Source of the DNA: Oleispirillum naphthae
GTDB taxonomy: Bacteria; Pseudomonadota; Alphaproteobacteria; Rhodospirillales; Rhodospirillaceae
Assembly: GCA_027864655.1 (NCBI GenBank)
Contig: JAQAZG010000003.1
Location: forward strand, 124,001 to 188,000
Direction: 5' to 3'
DNA: 64,000 bases
Part shown: one piece after another, positions 1 to 8,129 of the stretch
Layout: each line of letters begins with the position of its first letter
Position numbering within the stretch: the stretch's first letter is position 1
Program-made: the position numbers and the translations under genes
Notes under the pieces: generated by a model
Seen by the model: the letters and a program-made list of their open reading frames with translations, nothing else
Databases searched by the model: none
Told to the model about the DNA's origin: nothing

Positions 1-299
1 TCTCCAACTTCGCCCTCGCGGTGCAGGAGCGCGAGACGGCGGGCGAGACCGCCGAGACCCAGGTGATTTCCATCAAGTCGGCGAAGATCACCGAGGCGGC
101 GATGAAGGGCCGCGACGCCGTGGTTTCGGTGGAGTTCGTCACCGAGCAGGTCAACGTGACACGCAACGCCGAGGGCGCGGTGGTGGACGGCGACGCCAAT
201 TTCATCGCCACCCTCACCGACATCTGGACGTTCAGCCGCGATGTCGGCACCGGCGATCCGAACTGGAAACTCATGGTCACCCGAAGTGTCGAGGCCTGA
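1..299 (+). CDS. Tim44-domain protein, C-terminal part (partial)
   Basis: Open reading frame entering from the left edge (first full codon at 3) and ending in TGA at 297-299, about 98 residues visible. The end of the protein, with a stretch reading DIWTFSRDV followed by DPNWKLMVTR, matches the C-terminal end of the Tim44-like domain of bacterial membrane-associated Tim44/TimA proteins, which in alphaproteobacteria normally sit next to mltA as here. The N-terminal membrane segment expected for the family lies outside the window. The exact role of bacterial Tim44-like proteins is poorly defined; a part in membrane or translocation biogenesis is assumed by homology. Its end overlaps the likely start of mltA by 14 bp. 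Confidence 0.85.
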   Translation, partial: SNFALAVQERETAGETAETQVISIKSAKITEAAMKGRDAVVSVEFVTEQVNVTRNAEGAVVDGDANFIATLTDIWTFSRDVGTGDPNWKLMVTRSVEA

Positions 300-1479
300 C
301 GCGGCGCATTCCGCGATTCGGCGCGGGCTGGCGGTTTGCGCGCTGTTGCTGACCGGCGCGTGCGCGCAGCACGAGGCGTTTCCGCCGCCGGAACCCCAGG
401 CCGGGTTCAAGGCCGAGACGGCAAGTTTCGACTCCCTGCCCGGATGGGAAACCGACGCGGTGGAGCATGCGCTCCCCGCCTTGCGCCGCTCCTGCGGCGC
501 GTTTTCGCGCAAGCCGCCGGATGCGGCGGTGGGCGCGGGCGCGTTTGCCCGGCCTGCGGCGGATTGGCAGCGCGCCTGCGCCCGCCTGCCGGAGACGGCG
601 GACGCCGCGGCCCTGCGCGCCGCCCTGCGGGAGGCGTTCATTCCCTATCGCGTCACCGCGGCGGACGGCGCGGACGAGGGCCTCTTCACGGGTTATTACG
701 AAGCCGAATTGAGCGGCTCGATGTTCTCCTCGCCCTACTTTCCCTATCCGGTCTACGGGCGGCCGATCGACCTGGTGGAGCGGGTGCAGGACGGGCGCAA
801 GCTCACCGGGCGGCTGAAGGACGGCCGCGTCGCGCCCTATCCCGCCCGCGCCGAGATCGAATCCGGGGCGATCGCCAAGGTGGCGCCGGTATTGTTCTGG
901 GTGGACGATCTGGTGGACCTGCACGTCGCGCAGATCCAGGGTTCCTCGCGGGTCCTTCTGCCCGACGGGCGGCGCTTCCGCATCGGCTATGCGGGCAACA
1001 ACGGCAGGCCGTTCAAGGGCCTGGGGCGCATCCTGCTGGACGCCAGGCTGATCGAGCCGGGCAAGGCCTCGATGCCGGAAATCCGCGCCTGGCTGCACGC
1101 CTATCCGCGCCAGGCGGAGCGCCTGATGCAGGAGAACCCGCGCTTCATCTTCTTCCGCCTGATCGACGGCGAAGGGCCGGTCGGCGCGCTCGGCGTGCCG
1201 CTCACGCCGATGCGCAGCCTCGCGGTGGACCCGGCGGTGGTGCCGCTCGGCGCGCCGGTGTGGCTGGATAGCGTCGATCCCGACGGCAAGCCGCTCACCC
1301 GCCTGATGGTGGCGCAGGACATCGGCAGCGCGATCAAGGGCGCGGTGCGCGGCGACTTCTTCTGGGGGTCGGGGGAGCCCGCGCTCGCCAAGGCCGGGCG
1401 GATGAAGAGCCCGGGCCGCTATTTCGTGCTGATTCCCGCCGCCGCGCCGGTGTTCGCCGATGCGGCCCCCGCTTCGTGA
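286..1479 (+). CDS. mltA: Membrane-bound lytic murein transglycosylase A
   Basis: Cleaves the MurNAc-GlcNAc bond of peptidoglycan with formation of 1,6-anhydroMurNAc; expected to be an outer-membrane lipoprotein. The GTG at 286 gives a 397-residue protein with a short basic stretch, a hydrophobic core and a lipobox LTGAC with Cys26, so I prefer it to the ATG at 241, which would add 15 non-signal residues. The MltA barrel domain is seen around GLFTGYYEAELSGS. The C-terminal 3D (double-psi barrel) domain contains AVDPAVVPLG and AQDIGSAIKG, whose Asp corresponds to the catalytic Asp of E. coli MltA, and ends with the usual GRYFVLIP. Overlaps the Tim44 gene and is followed 7 bp later by lutA. Confidence 0.93.
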   Translation: MSRPDAAHSAIRRGLAVCALLLTGACAQHEAFPPPEPQAGFKAETASFDSLPGWETDAVEHALPALRRSCGAFSRKPPDAAVGAGAFARPAADWQRACARLPETADAAALRAALREAFIPYRVTAADGADEGLFTGYYEAELSGSMFSSPYFPYPVYGRPIDLVERVQDGRKLTGRLKDGRVAPYPARAEIESGAIAKVAPVLFWVDDLVDLHVAQIQGSSRVLLPDGRRFRIGYAGNNGRPFKGLGRILLDARLIEPGKASMPEIRAWLHAYPRQAERLMQENPRFIFFRLIDGEGPVGALGVPLTPMRSLAVDPAVVPLGAPVWLDSVDPDGKPLTRLMVAQDIGSAIKGAVRGDFFWGSGEPALAKAGRMKSPGRYFVLIPAAAPVFADAAPAS

Positions 1480-1486
1480 GCCCGCG

Positions 1487-2263
1487 ATGACCGCCCCCTC
1501 TCCCCTGCCGCGCCGCGTCGCGCTGTTCGCCACCTGCCTGGTGGAGACCTTCCGCCCCGCCGTGGGCTTCGCCGCGATCAAGCTGCTGCGCGATGCGGGG
1601 CTCACGGTTGCGGTGCCGCCGGGGCAGACCTGTTGCGGCCAGCCCTCGTTCAACTCCGGCGACCGCGAAGGCGCGAAGCGCCTGGCGAAGCGGGTGATCG
1701 CCGAGTTCGAGGATTACGACGCGGTGGTGGTGCCGTCCGGCTCCTGCGCCGGAATGATCCGCGAGCACTACCCCGCGCTTTTCGCCGACGATGCGCAGTG
1801 GGGGCCGCGCGCGGCGCGCCTTTCCGCCAAGACGCATGAACTCACCGCCTTCCTGGTGGATATTTGCGGTATCGAAACGGTCGAGGTGGAACGCTCTGCC
1901 TCCGCCGCCTATCACGACAGCTGCTCGGCGCGGCGCGAGATGAAGGTGCTGTCCCAGCCGCGCAAGCTGCTCGCCTCGGTGGACGGGCTGGAATTGCGCG
2001 AAATCGACGAGCCGGAGGAATGTTGCGGCTTCGGCGGCACCTTCTGCGTGAAGAATCCGGAGATCTCCGGCCATATGGTAGAGGAAAAGGCGAAGGCGGC
2101 GCTCGCCACCGGCGCGGACATGCTGCTCGCCGGAGACATGGGCTGCCTGCTCAACATCGCGGGCCGCCTGCGCCGCATGGGCTCGGCGATGGAGGTGCGC
2201 CACGTCGCCGAGGTGCTGGCCGGGGATACGCAAACCCCCGGCATCGCGGAGCCGGAAGAATGA
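1487..2263 (+). CDS. lutA: Lactate utilization protein A (Fe-S oxidoreductase)
   Basis: 258 residues beginning at ATG 1487 just after mltA. It carries two cysteine-rich CCG domains typical of LutA/YkgE and of heterodisulfide-reductase-like subunits: TCCGQPSFNSGD near residue 45 and ECCGFGGTFCVKNPE near residue 182, with an SCSARREM cysteine pair between them. In Bacillus and other bacteria LutABC oxidises L-lactate to pyruvate with Fe-S clusters passing electrons onward. The stop codon overlaps the lutB start (ATGA), so the two are translationally coupled. An upstream in-frame ATG at 1460 lies inside mltA and is less likely. Confidence 0.93.
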   Translation: MTAPSPLPRRVALFATCLVETFRPAVGFAAIKLLRDAGLTVAVPPGQTCCGQPSFNSGDREGAKRLAKRVIAEFEDYDAVVVPSGSCAGMIREHYPALFADDAQWGPRAARLSAKTHELTAFLVDICGIETVEVERSASAAYHDSCSARREMKVLSQPRKLLASVDGLELREIDEPEECCGFGGTFCVKNPEISGHMVEEKAKAALATGADMLLAGDMGCLLNIAGRLRRMGSAMEVRHVAEVLAGDTQTPGIAEPEE

Positions 2264-3717
2264 CTCCGCTCTCCAGCGGCGGCTTCCCCGCCAATGCGCG
2301 CGACGCGCTGGCCGACGAAAAACTCCAGGCGGCGCTGGTCAACGTGCGCACCATCTTCCGCGGCAACCGCACCCGCGCCGTCGCCGCGACGCCGGAGTTC
2401 GAGGCGCTGCGCGATGCGGGCGCGGCGGTGAAGCGCCACGTCGTCGAAAACCTCGATGCGTACCTGGAACGTTTTATCGCCGCGGCGGAGGCGCGAGGCG
2501 GCGTCGTCCACCTCTGCGCCGATGCCGCATCCGCCCGCGAGACCATCGCCGCGATCTGCCGCGGCGAGGGGGCGAAGCTGGTGACCAAGGGCAAGTCCAT
2601 GGTCACCGAGGAGATCGGCCTCAACCCCTACCTGGAATCCCAGGGCTTCACCCCGGTGGAGACCGACCTCGGCGAATACATCGTGCAGCTGCGCGGCGAG
2701 CCGCCCAGCCACATCATCGCCCCCGCCTGCCATGTGAAGAAGGAGCAGGTGGCGGAGACCTTCCGCGCCGCGCACCCGCACCGCCCGGCGGAACGCGACC
2801 TTTCCACCCACGAGGCGCTCTTGGCCGAGGCCCGCGCCGAGCTGCGCGCCCGCTTTCTCTCCGCCGACGTCGGCATCACCGGGGCCAACCTCTTGATCGC
2901 GGAAACCGGCGACGCGGTGCTGGTCACCAACGAGGGCAACGGCGACCTCACCCAGTCGCTGCCGCGCTGCCACATCGTCGTCGCCTCGATCGAGAAGCTG
3001 GTGCCGACCCTGGAGGATGCGGCGACGGTGCTGCGCGTGCTCGGCCGCTCCGCCACCGGCCAGGCGGCCTCGAGCTACACCACGCTCTCCGGCGGCGTGG
3101 CGCAACCGGGGGAACGCGGCGGCCCGGCGGCCTGCCACGTGGTGATCCTCGACAACGGCCGCAGCGCCATGCTCGGCGGCAAATACGAGGAGATGCTGCG
3201 CTGCATCCGCTGCGGCGCGTGCATCAACCACTGCCCGATCTTCGCCGCGGTCGGCGGCCACGCCTACGGAGCGGTCTACGTCGGCCCCATGGGCTCGGTG
3301 CTCACCCCCCTGCTGCAAAGCCTGGAGGAAGCGCGCCACCTGCCGCATGCCTGCACGATGTGCGGCCGCTGCGCCGAGGTCTGCCCGATGAAGATTCCGC
3401 TGCCGGACCTGCTGCGCCGCCTGCGGGAGGAAACCCACGCCGCGGCGCTGACCTCGGCGCGCAGCCGCATGGGCTTGCGTCTGTGGACGTTTCTGGCGCA
3501 ACATCCGAGTCTGTACCGCGGGGCGGGCCGCCTCGCCGCGGCGGCGTTGCGCCTCGCCGGGCGCCGCGCCGGGGCGCTGCGGCGCTGGCCGCTGGCGGGC
3601 GGGTGGACGCGCTTCCGCGACCTGCCGGTGCCGCAGGGCGGCGGCTTCGTCGCGCGCGCCTACCGCGGGGACCGCACCGGGCGAGCCGCCGAGGGGGACG
3701 GAGCAGATGGCCAGTGA
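2260..3717 (+). CDS. lutB: Lactate utilization protein B (LUD domain, 2x[4Fe-4S])
   Basis: 485 residues. The N-terminal two thirds form a LUD domain (KLVTKGKSMVTEEIGLN near residue 110, ITGANLLIAETGD near 208). Then come two ferredoxin-type motifs, CIRCGACINHCP near residue 315 and CTMCGRCAEVCP near residue 365, and a C-terminal DUF3390-like tail rich in Arg and Ala. This is the full LutB architecture. It is coupled to lutA by an ATGA overlap and overlaps the next gene by 11 bp, giving a tight operon. Role by homology: the electron-transfer core of the L-lactate oxidation complex in the cytoplasm. Confidence 0.95.
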   Translation: MTPLSSGGFPANARDALADEKLQAALVNVRTIFRGNRTRAVAATPEFEALRDAGAAVKRHVVENLDAYLERFIAAAEARGGVVHLCADAASARETIAAICRGEGAKLVTKGKSMVTEEIGLNPYLESQGFTPVETDLGEYIVQLRGEPPSHIIAPACHVKKEQVAETFRAAHPHRPAERDLSTHEALLAEARAELRARFLSADVGITGANLLIAETGDAVLVTNEGNGDLTQSLPRCHIVVASIEKLVPTLEDAATVLRVLGRSATGQAASSYTTLSGGVAQPGERGGPAACHVVILDNGRSAMLGGKYEEMLRCIRCGACINHCPIFAAVGGHAYGAVYVGPMGSVLTPLLQSLEEARHLPHACTMCGRCAEVCPMKIPLPDLLRRLREETHAAALTSARSRMGLRLWTFLAQHPSLYRGAGRLAAAALRLAGRRAGALRRWPLAGGWTRFRDLPVPQGGGFVARAYRGDRTGRAAEGDGADGQ

Positions 3718-4231
3718 ATCGCGCCGGCAGCGGCTGGAAAAGGAATTCGACTACCGGGTGCTGCAACACGGCATCAGCTCCGGCCGCCTCAAGGTGTTCA
3801 CCGACTTCCGGGTGTTCAACCAGGGCCATTCCCCCACCTACAGCCCGTGGGACAACGTCGCGCCGCTGCTGCTCATGGTGCTGATCAGCCTGGCGCTGCT
3901 GGTGGTGGTGGGAATCATCGTCGGCGTGCTGGCGCTCGTGCTTTCGGTGGTGCTCTACGCCTTCTTCGTCCGCCTCTGGGTGATGCATCGCCTGCACGAG
4001 CGCACCCGCCAGGCGATGATGCAGAACCTCAACAACTGGGACCTGTTGTGGAGCATGGGCGGCGTCGTCCTCTCCAACGAGCGCACCGGCCAGATCTGCC
4101 ATGCGCCCTCGGGCAACTGGCGCGCCTTCGTCGTCAACGGCCTCGCCGACATCGCCGCGGCGCTGCGCGGCGACGCCGACATGGCGAGCCTGCGCGAAGA
4201 CGGCGCGCTGACGCGGGGAGGGCGCAAATGA
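3707..4231 (+). CDS. Membrane protein of unknown function in the lut operon
   Basis: 174 residues, not recognised as a named family. A charged N-terminal stretch of about 45 residues is followed by a long hydrophobic stretch (about residues 50-95, LLLMVLISLALLVVVGIIVG then VLALVLSVVLYAFFVRLWV), enough for two membrane passes. After that comes a soluble C-terminal domain containing NWDLLWSMGGVVLSNERTG and GNWRAFVVNGLADIAAAL. It overlaps lutB by 11 bp and lutC by 4 bp, so it is translated as part of the lactate operon. I infer a membrane anchor or accessory role for the otherwise soluble LutABC complex. No sequence motif proves this. Confidence 0.75.
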   Translation: MASESRRQRLEKEFDYRVLQHGISSGRLKVFTDFRVFNQGHSPTYSPWDNVAPLLLMVLISLALLVVVGIIVGVLALVLSVVLYAFFVRLWVMHRLHERTRQAMMQNLNNWDLLWSMGGVVLSNERTGQICHAPSGNWRAFVVNGLADIAAALRGDADMASLREDGALTRGGRK

Positions 4232-4896
4232 CCGCCGCCGACGGGCGCGCCGCGGCGCTCGCCGCCGTCGCCGCCCGCCTCCCCGGTTCCGCCGCGGAGC
4301 GCGCCGCAGCGGCGGAACGCCGCCTTGCCGAGCGCCCCCGCGGCCCGGGGCTCGCCCACGTCGCGGCGGCGGCGAAGGCGGGAACCCTGGCGGAAACCTT
4401 CTGCGCCGCCGCATCCGCATCCGGCGCCACGGTGCTGCGCACCGCCGGGGCCGCCGCCTCGGAGGCGGCAATCCGCAAAATCCTCGCCGAACATGCGCCC
4501 GCGGGGCCGGTCGTCCGCGCCGACCTGCCGCGCTTCGCGGGCCTCGACGATCGGCCGGGCGGCGCGCATGCCGGCGCGGCGCAGCCGGAAGATGCGGCCG
4601 GCGTCACCCGCGCCGCCGCGGGCATCGCCGAAACCGGCAGCGTCGTCCTCGCCTCCGACCCGGAAACCCCGACCAGCCTCAACTTCCTGCCCGCGATCCA
4701 CATCGTCACCCTTTCCGCCGCGGCGATCCACGCGGGCCTCGACGACGCGCTCGCCGCGCTGCGCGGCCCCGGCCGCCGCCCGCGCACCGTCAACCTGATC
4801 ACCGGGCCGTCGCGCACCGGCGATATCGAACTCACCCTCCAGGTCGGCGTGCACGGCCCGCGCGCGATCTTCATCCTGGTCGAGGACGATGACTGA
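4228..4896 (+). CDS. lutC: Lactate utilization protein C (LUD domain)
   Basis: 222 residues from ATG 4228, overlapping the previous stop (ATGA). It is a single LUD domain without Fe-S motifs: GITRAAAGIAETGSVV-like text near residue 125 (here GVTRAAAGIAETGSVVL), TSLNFLPAIHIV near 150, and GPSRTGDIELTLQVGVHGP near 195. It is the third partner of the LutABC L-lactate oxidation system. The N-terminal 100 residues are Ala-rich and poorly conserved. The last 8 bp overlap smr, so the operon may continue into smr. Confidence 0.93.
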   Translation: MTAADGRAAALAAVAARLPGSAAERAAAAERRLAERPRGPGLAHVAAAAKAGTLAETFCAAASASGATVLRTAGAAASEAAIRKILAEHAPAGPVVRADLPRFAGLDDRPGGAHAGAAQPEDAAGVTRAAAGIAETGSVVLASDPETPTSLNFLPAIHIVTLSAAAIHAGLDDALAALRGPGRRPRTVNLITGPSRTGDIELTLQVGVHGPRAIFILVEDDD

Positions 4897-5479
4897 CGAG
4901 CCGAAGCGCCGCCGCCGCAAGCCCCTGATCTCGCGGGAGGACGCGGAACTCTGGGCCCGCCTCACCAGCCGCGTCAAACCGCTCGCCGAAACCCCGCCGG
5001 TGGTCGTTCCGGAGGCGGAAGAACCGCTGCCCGAACCCGATCCCGCCGCCCCGCCGCAGCTGCCCGGGCCGCGCCTGCCGCGCCCCGAACCCGGCGCTGC
5101 GAAACGGGAACGCAAAGCCCCGGCGCTCACCCACGGCTCCACCGCCGGGGTGGACAAACGCACCGCGGAGCGCTTCAAGAAAGGCGATATGGAGATCGAG
5201 GCCCGCATCGACCTCCACGGCCTCACCCGCGAGGCGGCGCACATCGCGCTCACCCGCTTCATCCAGGGCTCCGCCGCGGCGCGCCGCCGCATGGTCCTGG
5301 TGATCACCGGAAAAGGCCGCCAAAGCGGCGAAGGCGAGGGAATCCTCAGGGCCGAGGTGCCGCGCTGGCTCAACGAACCGGCCCTCCGCCCCCTCGTCCT
5401 CAGCTTTTCCTACGCCCAGCCGCGCCACGGCGGCGAGGGCGCGCTCTACGTCTTCCTCAAACGGGAACGCACCGCATGA
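4889..5479 (+). CDS. Smr/MutS2-type domain protein
   Basis: 196 residues. A basic, Pro-rich N-terminal half (residues 1-90) leads to a C-terminal Smr domain with the family hallmarks IDLHGLTREAAHIALTRFI near residue 108 and ITGKGRQSGEGEGIL near 143. Smr domains bind or nick nucleic acids; stand-alone versions in alphaproteobacteria are of unproven function. In many relatives this gene follows mltA directly, whereas here lutABC lies between them. Overlaps lutC by 8 bp and the downstream HTH gene by 4 bp (ATGA). Confidence 0.9.
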   Translation: MTDEPKRRRRKPLISREDAELWARLTSRVKPLAETPPVVVPEAEEPLPEPDPAAPPQLPGPRLPRPEPGAAKRERKAPALTHGSTAGVDKRTAERFKKGDMEIEARIDLHGLTREAAHIALTRFIQGSAAARRRMVLVITGKGRQSGEGEGILRAEVPRWLNEPALRPLVLSFSYAQPRHGGEGALYVFLKRERTA

Positions 5480-5859
5480 CCCCGTTCGGCGCCCGCCTGC
5501 GCGAACTCCGCGCCCGCCGCGGCCTGACGCTGACCCGCATGGCCGCCGACCTCAACATCTCCGCCGCCTACCTCTCCGCGCTGGAACACGGCCGCCGCGG
5601 CAGCCCCACCCCCGGCCTCGTCCAGCAGATCTGCGGCTACTTCAACCTGATCTGGGACGAAGTCGAATACCTCAAACGCCTCGCCACCCTCTCCCGCCCG
5701 CGCGTCACCCTGGATACCGCCGGACTCCCCGCGGAAACCACCCGCCTCGCCAACGAACTCGCCGAGGCGATCCGCGACCTGCCGGAAGAAGACGCCCGCG
5801 AACTGCGCCTCGCCCTCGCCACCCTGCGCGGCAAAGGCCCCGGCCACCCGCCGTCGTAG
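5476..5859 (+). CDS. XRE-family helix-turn-helix regulator
   Basis: 127 residues. The N-terminal HTH_3 domain spans about residues 5-62 (LRARRGLTLTRMAADLNIS, then AAYLSALEHGRRGSPTP), followed by a 60-residue helical tail with RLANELAEAIRDLPEEDARE. Such small XRE proteins regularly follow mltA-smr in alphaproteobacteria; the target genes are unknown. Coupled to smr by an ATGA overlap. The stop codon is 11 bp before an outer arm of the intergenic repeat family. Confidence 0.88.
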   Translation: MTPFGARLRELRARRGLTLTRMAADLNISAAYLSALEHGRRGSPTPGLVQQICGYFNLIWDEVEYLKRLATLSRPRVTLDTAGLPAETTRLANELAEAIRDLPEEDARELRLALATLRGKGPGHPPS

Positions 5860-5870
5860 GGCGGGGAGGG

Positions 5871-5931
5871 AAAACCAGGCCGGGCTCCGCCCGGACCCGC
5901 AAGGGGACTCGGCCCCCTTGACCCCGTGACT
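5871..5931 (+). repeat. Intergenic compound element 1, left outer arm (element split by island)
   Basis: Alpha-type outer arm: AAAACCAGGCC, then a small hairpin (GGGCTCCGCCC), ACCCGC, a second hairpin (AAGGGGACTCGGCCCCCTT), and the inner end GACCCCGTGACT. It is nearly identical to the arms at 31435, 43126 and 53206. Unlike the intact elements, the central part does not follow; the sequence changes to island DNA. The matching remainder reappears at 8582-8670, 2.65 kb away. Confidence 0.85.
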
Positions 5932-6032
5932 AAGTTGGGCCGGAAGGGGAATGGCGGCTGTGGAGCGGGCTGAGTGGAATGCCGCCATTTGAGCTGCTGC
6001 CGGTTCATCAAAACACCTTAACTCGGCGTCCT

Positions 6033-7622
6033 TCAAACCGGATTGCCTGGAGTGAGCCCGACCCAAAGGAGACTTACACCGTAGTTCATTCTCCGAAGCT
6101 GTTTCGAGATGCTCGTTAGGGCGACTTTGCTAAAGAAGGGGAGTGTTGGGTTTCCCTCATGTAAGAGCGCGTAGACGATTTCATAGTCGGCCGGGTTAGG
6201 CCTGTCCGCTGGGATTAGCTCCACGATCTCTGGCATTGCCTCCCGAATTTGTGCTCTAAGCGGTGGATGGTCGAGAAAAGCCTCGGCAGATACCTGTCCT
6301 TGCAGGAACAGATGACTCAGTGTTTGTGACTTACTACGGCGCTTCACATGTACGAGTTGCCGACCATCGGTCAGAATGTCACAGAATTCGACCCGACCAC
6401 GCTCTCCTTCGAAGTTCACGAGCCTTTTGTCGTAAAGATACATCCCTGCTTGGGCCGTGGCCGCACGGGCGTTGTAGTCGCCCTCCTTTTCGCCAGCGGT
6501 GTAGAAAGGGAGCTGGAGGGTAGATAACGGAATTTCCACCATGGCTGCGTTGACGATGGCGACGAAATCATCCTTGACCACATACCATTCGTCCGATGCG
6601 AGAATGTGGAGCTGGTCGTTGAACTGAACCTCTGCGCATAGACATTTGAACACAGACCATCGGTCACGGAACGGCCCATCATCGTTCGCGACACGAACCT
6701 TGTCCGATTTCAGATGTGCAAGCGTGACGGCATGCTCCTCGTCAAAGAGGGCCAGATAATCATGCAGACGAAGATCATCGAACGTATCCGCCCGTAAGCT
6801 ACCCGAGAATTTGAACCGGTCGACATTCTGATAGTCGATGATTTCCGGTGGCGCGAGATGGATGCCGTCGATTTCCCCATTCTGCAATCGGTTGACTAGG
6901 TTCTGGTTGAGTTGGTCTATGCGTAAACGATCCCGTATGGGTGTGATCTTGCCATACCAAGGAAACAGCTCCCGGTATGCCGTATCATTGAATGAGTTGA
7001 TGATCGTCAGACCTTTATCGTCGATCCCGTTATAATCGACCTCGCAACTTAGCTTGAGTCCGTCGTTTCCTGTCAGTGTCCCCCCAAACGCTTCGTCTAC
7101 CGATTTTCCGGTAATTGCCTGAAGAATGATGCTCGATGTATCGACACCGAAATCGAAGATTTCGCCGATCCGGCTATTCTGCGAGCGAGTCTGAATAGTT
7201 GAGTCTTCGGGCCTACGCGTGTCGATGCTCTTGATCCGCTCGCGACCGAGCCGGTTCAGCGCTACCTTCAATCCGAACTGGCTCTCCAGCGCTTCCGGGC
7301 GAAGCTCCTGAAACCCCATTCCGAAGCATACGGCAAGCCATCTGTGCTGCGGATTGGTGCCCTCGGTAGCGAGATCGATACCAACAAACAGGATCGCAGC
7401 TGCTTGCCCACCGTAGAGCCCATCGAATTGGGCCCGGTCAGCAGCATTGAAAAACGATATCCAGCCGGGAGGAGAGTTGTATGCCTGGCCTGCGAACAGA
7501 CGCTTGTTTTCGGGGTTACCAGTAAGGGGCTTTTCATCTAGCCGATGTTGCTCTTTGAGCGCATTAGCTGGATCTGCAACATGCGCTTTCAGCAGCCGGA
7601 ATGTATATGATCTTTTGGCCAT
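6033..7622 (-). CDS. TIGR04141/DUF6119-type sporadically distributed protein
   Basis: 529 residues. ATG at 7622 is chosen because GGGGGAG lies 7 bp upstream; a GTG five codons earlier has no Shine-Dalgarno sequence. The text SYTFRLLKAHVADPANAL, PPGWISFFNAADRAQF near residue 50, AILFVGIDLA, then RWLAVCFGMGFQELRPEALE and ESQFGLKVALNRLGRERI closely follow the pattern I know for the TIGR04141 family (DUF6119). These proteins of roughly 500-600 residues are found sporadically in bacterial accessory DNA and have no established function. No catalytic motif, signal peptide or membrane segment is evident. AT-richer codon use and isolation on an island point to horizontal acquisition. A defence role is possible but unproven. 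Confidence 0.8.
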   Translation of the reverse strand: MAKRSYTFRLLKAHVADPANALKEQHRLDEKPLTGNPENKRLFAGQAYNSPPGWISFFNAADRAQFDGLYGGQAAAILFVGIDLATEGTNPQHRWLAVCFGMGFQELRPEALESQFGLKVALNRLGRERIKSIDTRRPEDSTIQTRSQNSRIGEIFDFGVDTSSIILQAITGKSVDEAFGGTLTGNDGLKLSCEVDYNGIDDKGLTIINSFNDTAYRELFPWYGKITPIRDRLRIDQLNQNLVNRLQNGEIDGIHLAPPEIIDYQNVDRFKFSGSLRADTFDDLRLHDYLALFDEEHAVTLAHLKSDKVRVANDDGPFRDRWSVFKCLCAEVQFNDQLHILASDEWYVVKDDFVAIVNAAMVEIPLSTLQLPFYTAGEKEGDYNARAATAQAGMYLYDKRLVNFEGERGRVEFCDILTDGRQLVHVKRRSKSQTLSHLFLQGQVSAEAFLDHPPLRAQIREAMPEIVELIPADRPNPADYEIVYALLHEGNPTLPFFSKVALTSISKQLRRMNYGVSLLWVGLTPGNPV

Positions 7623-7840
7623 AATATACTCCCCCACAAGTAGCGCCAGCTATGATAGAGGTTGTTGTCGAACGGTTCACGCCCTAAATGCGGGAATTGA
7701 GTATGCGTAGCACTGGATTTCAAGGCATACCAAGTTTGATGCTTATAAAGCGTATCCTACGGGCGGCTGCTTTCCGAAAGCCTACAATCTGGTACTAATG
7801 ACCGAGATGGGCGCGAAGCGCCCGATGTGCCGCTCTTGAT

Positions 7841-7881
7841 TTGAGTCCTCGAAGGATATACATCATTATAATTGTGTATCC
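7841..7881 (+). promoter_or_regulatory. Toxin-antitoxin promoter with overlapping inverted-repeat operator
   Basis: A perfect TATAAT lies at 7867-7872, with a possible but over-spaced (20 bp) -35 TTGAGT at 7841-7846. An imperfect inverted repeat, GGATATAC at 7854-7861 and GTGTATCC at 7874-7881, straddles the -10. The antitoxin starts 27 bp after the -10. This is the layout expected for autorepression by the AbrB-like antitoxin or the toxin-antitoxin complex. The rest of the gap 7623-7840 shows nothing recognisable. Confidence 0.6.
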
Positions 7882-7898
7882 AAAAGGTGGAGGATGGC

Positions 7899-8129
7899 AT
7901 GCAGGTATCCAAATGGGGCAACAGTCTCGCCGTTCGTCTCCCCGCCGCCGTGGTTGAAGCTCTCGAACTTAAGGAAGGCGACGAGATCGAAATCCATGTC
8001 GCCGACGCGCGGAATCTCGGCGTTGCGCGCAAGCCGGGCCGTGATGAATTGCTGAAACGGCTTCGCGCTTTCCGTGGCCGTCTGCCGCTCGATTTCAAGT
8101 TCGACCGGGACGAGGCAAATGCCCGGTAG
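7899..8129 (+). CDS. AbrB/MazE-family antitoxin
   Basis: 76 residues from ATG 7899, preceded by GGTGGAGGATGGC. The SpoVT/AbrB swapped-hairpin domain is obvious: MQVSKWGNSLAVRLPAAVVE followed by ALELKEGDEIEIHV. The C-terminal 30 residues (RAFRGRLPLDFKFDRDEANA) are the kind of flexible tail that wraps around and neutralises the toxin. It overlaps the PIN toxin start by 11 bp, a typical coupled antitoxin-toxin order. Expected to repress its own promoter at the inverted repeat just upstream. Confidence 0.9.
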   Translation: MQVSKWGNSLAVRLPAAVVEALELKEGDEIEIHVADARNLGVARKPGRDELLKRLRAFRGRLPLDFKFDRDEANAR

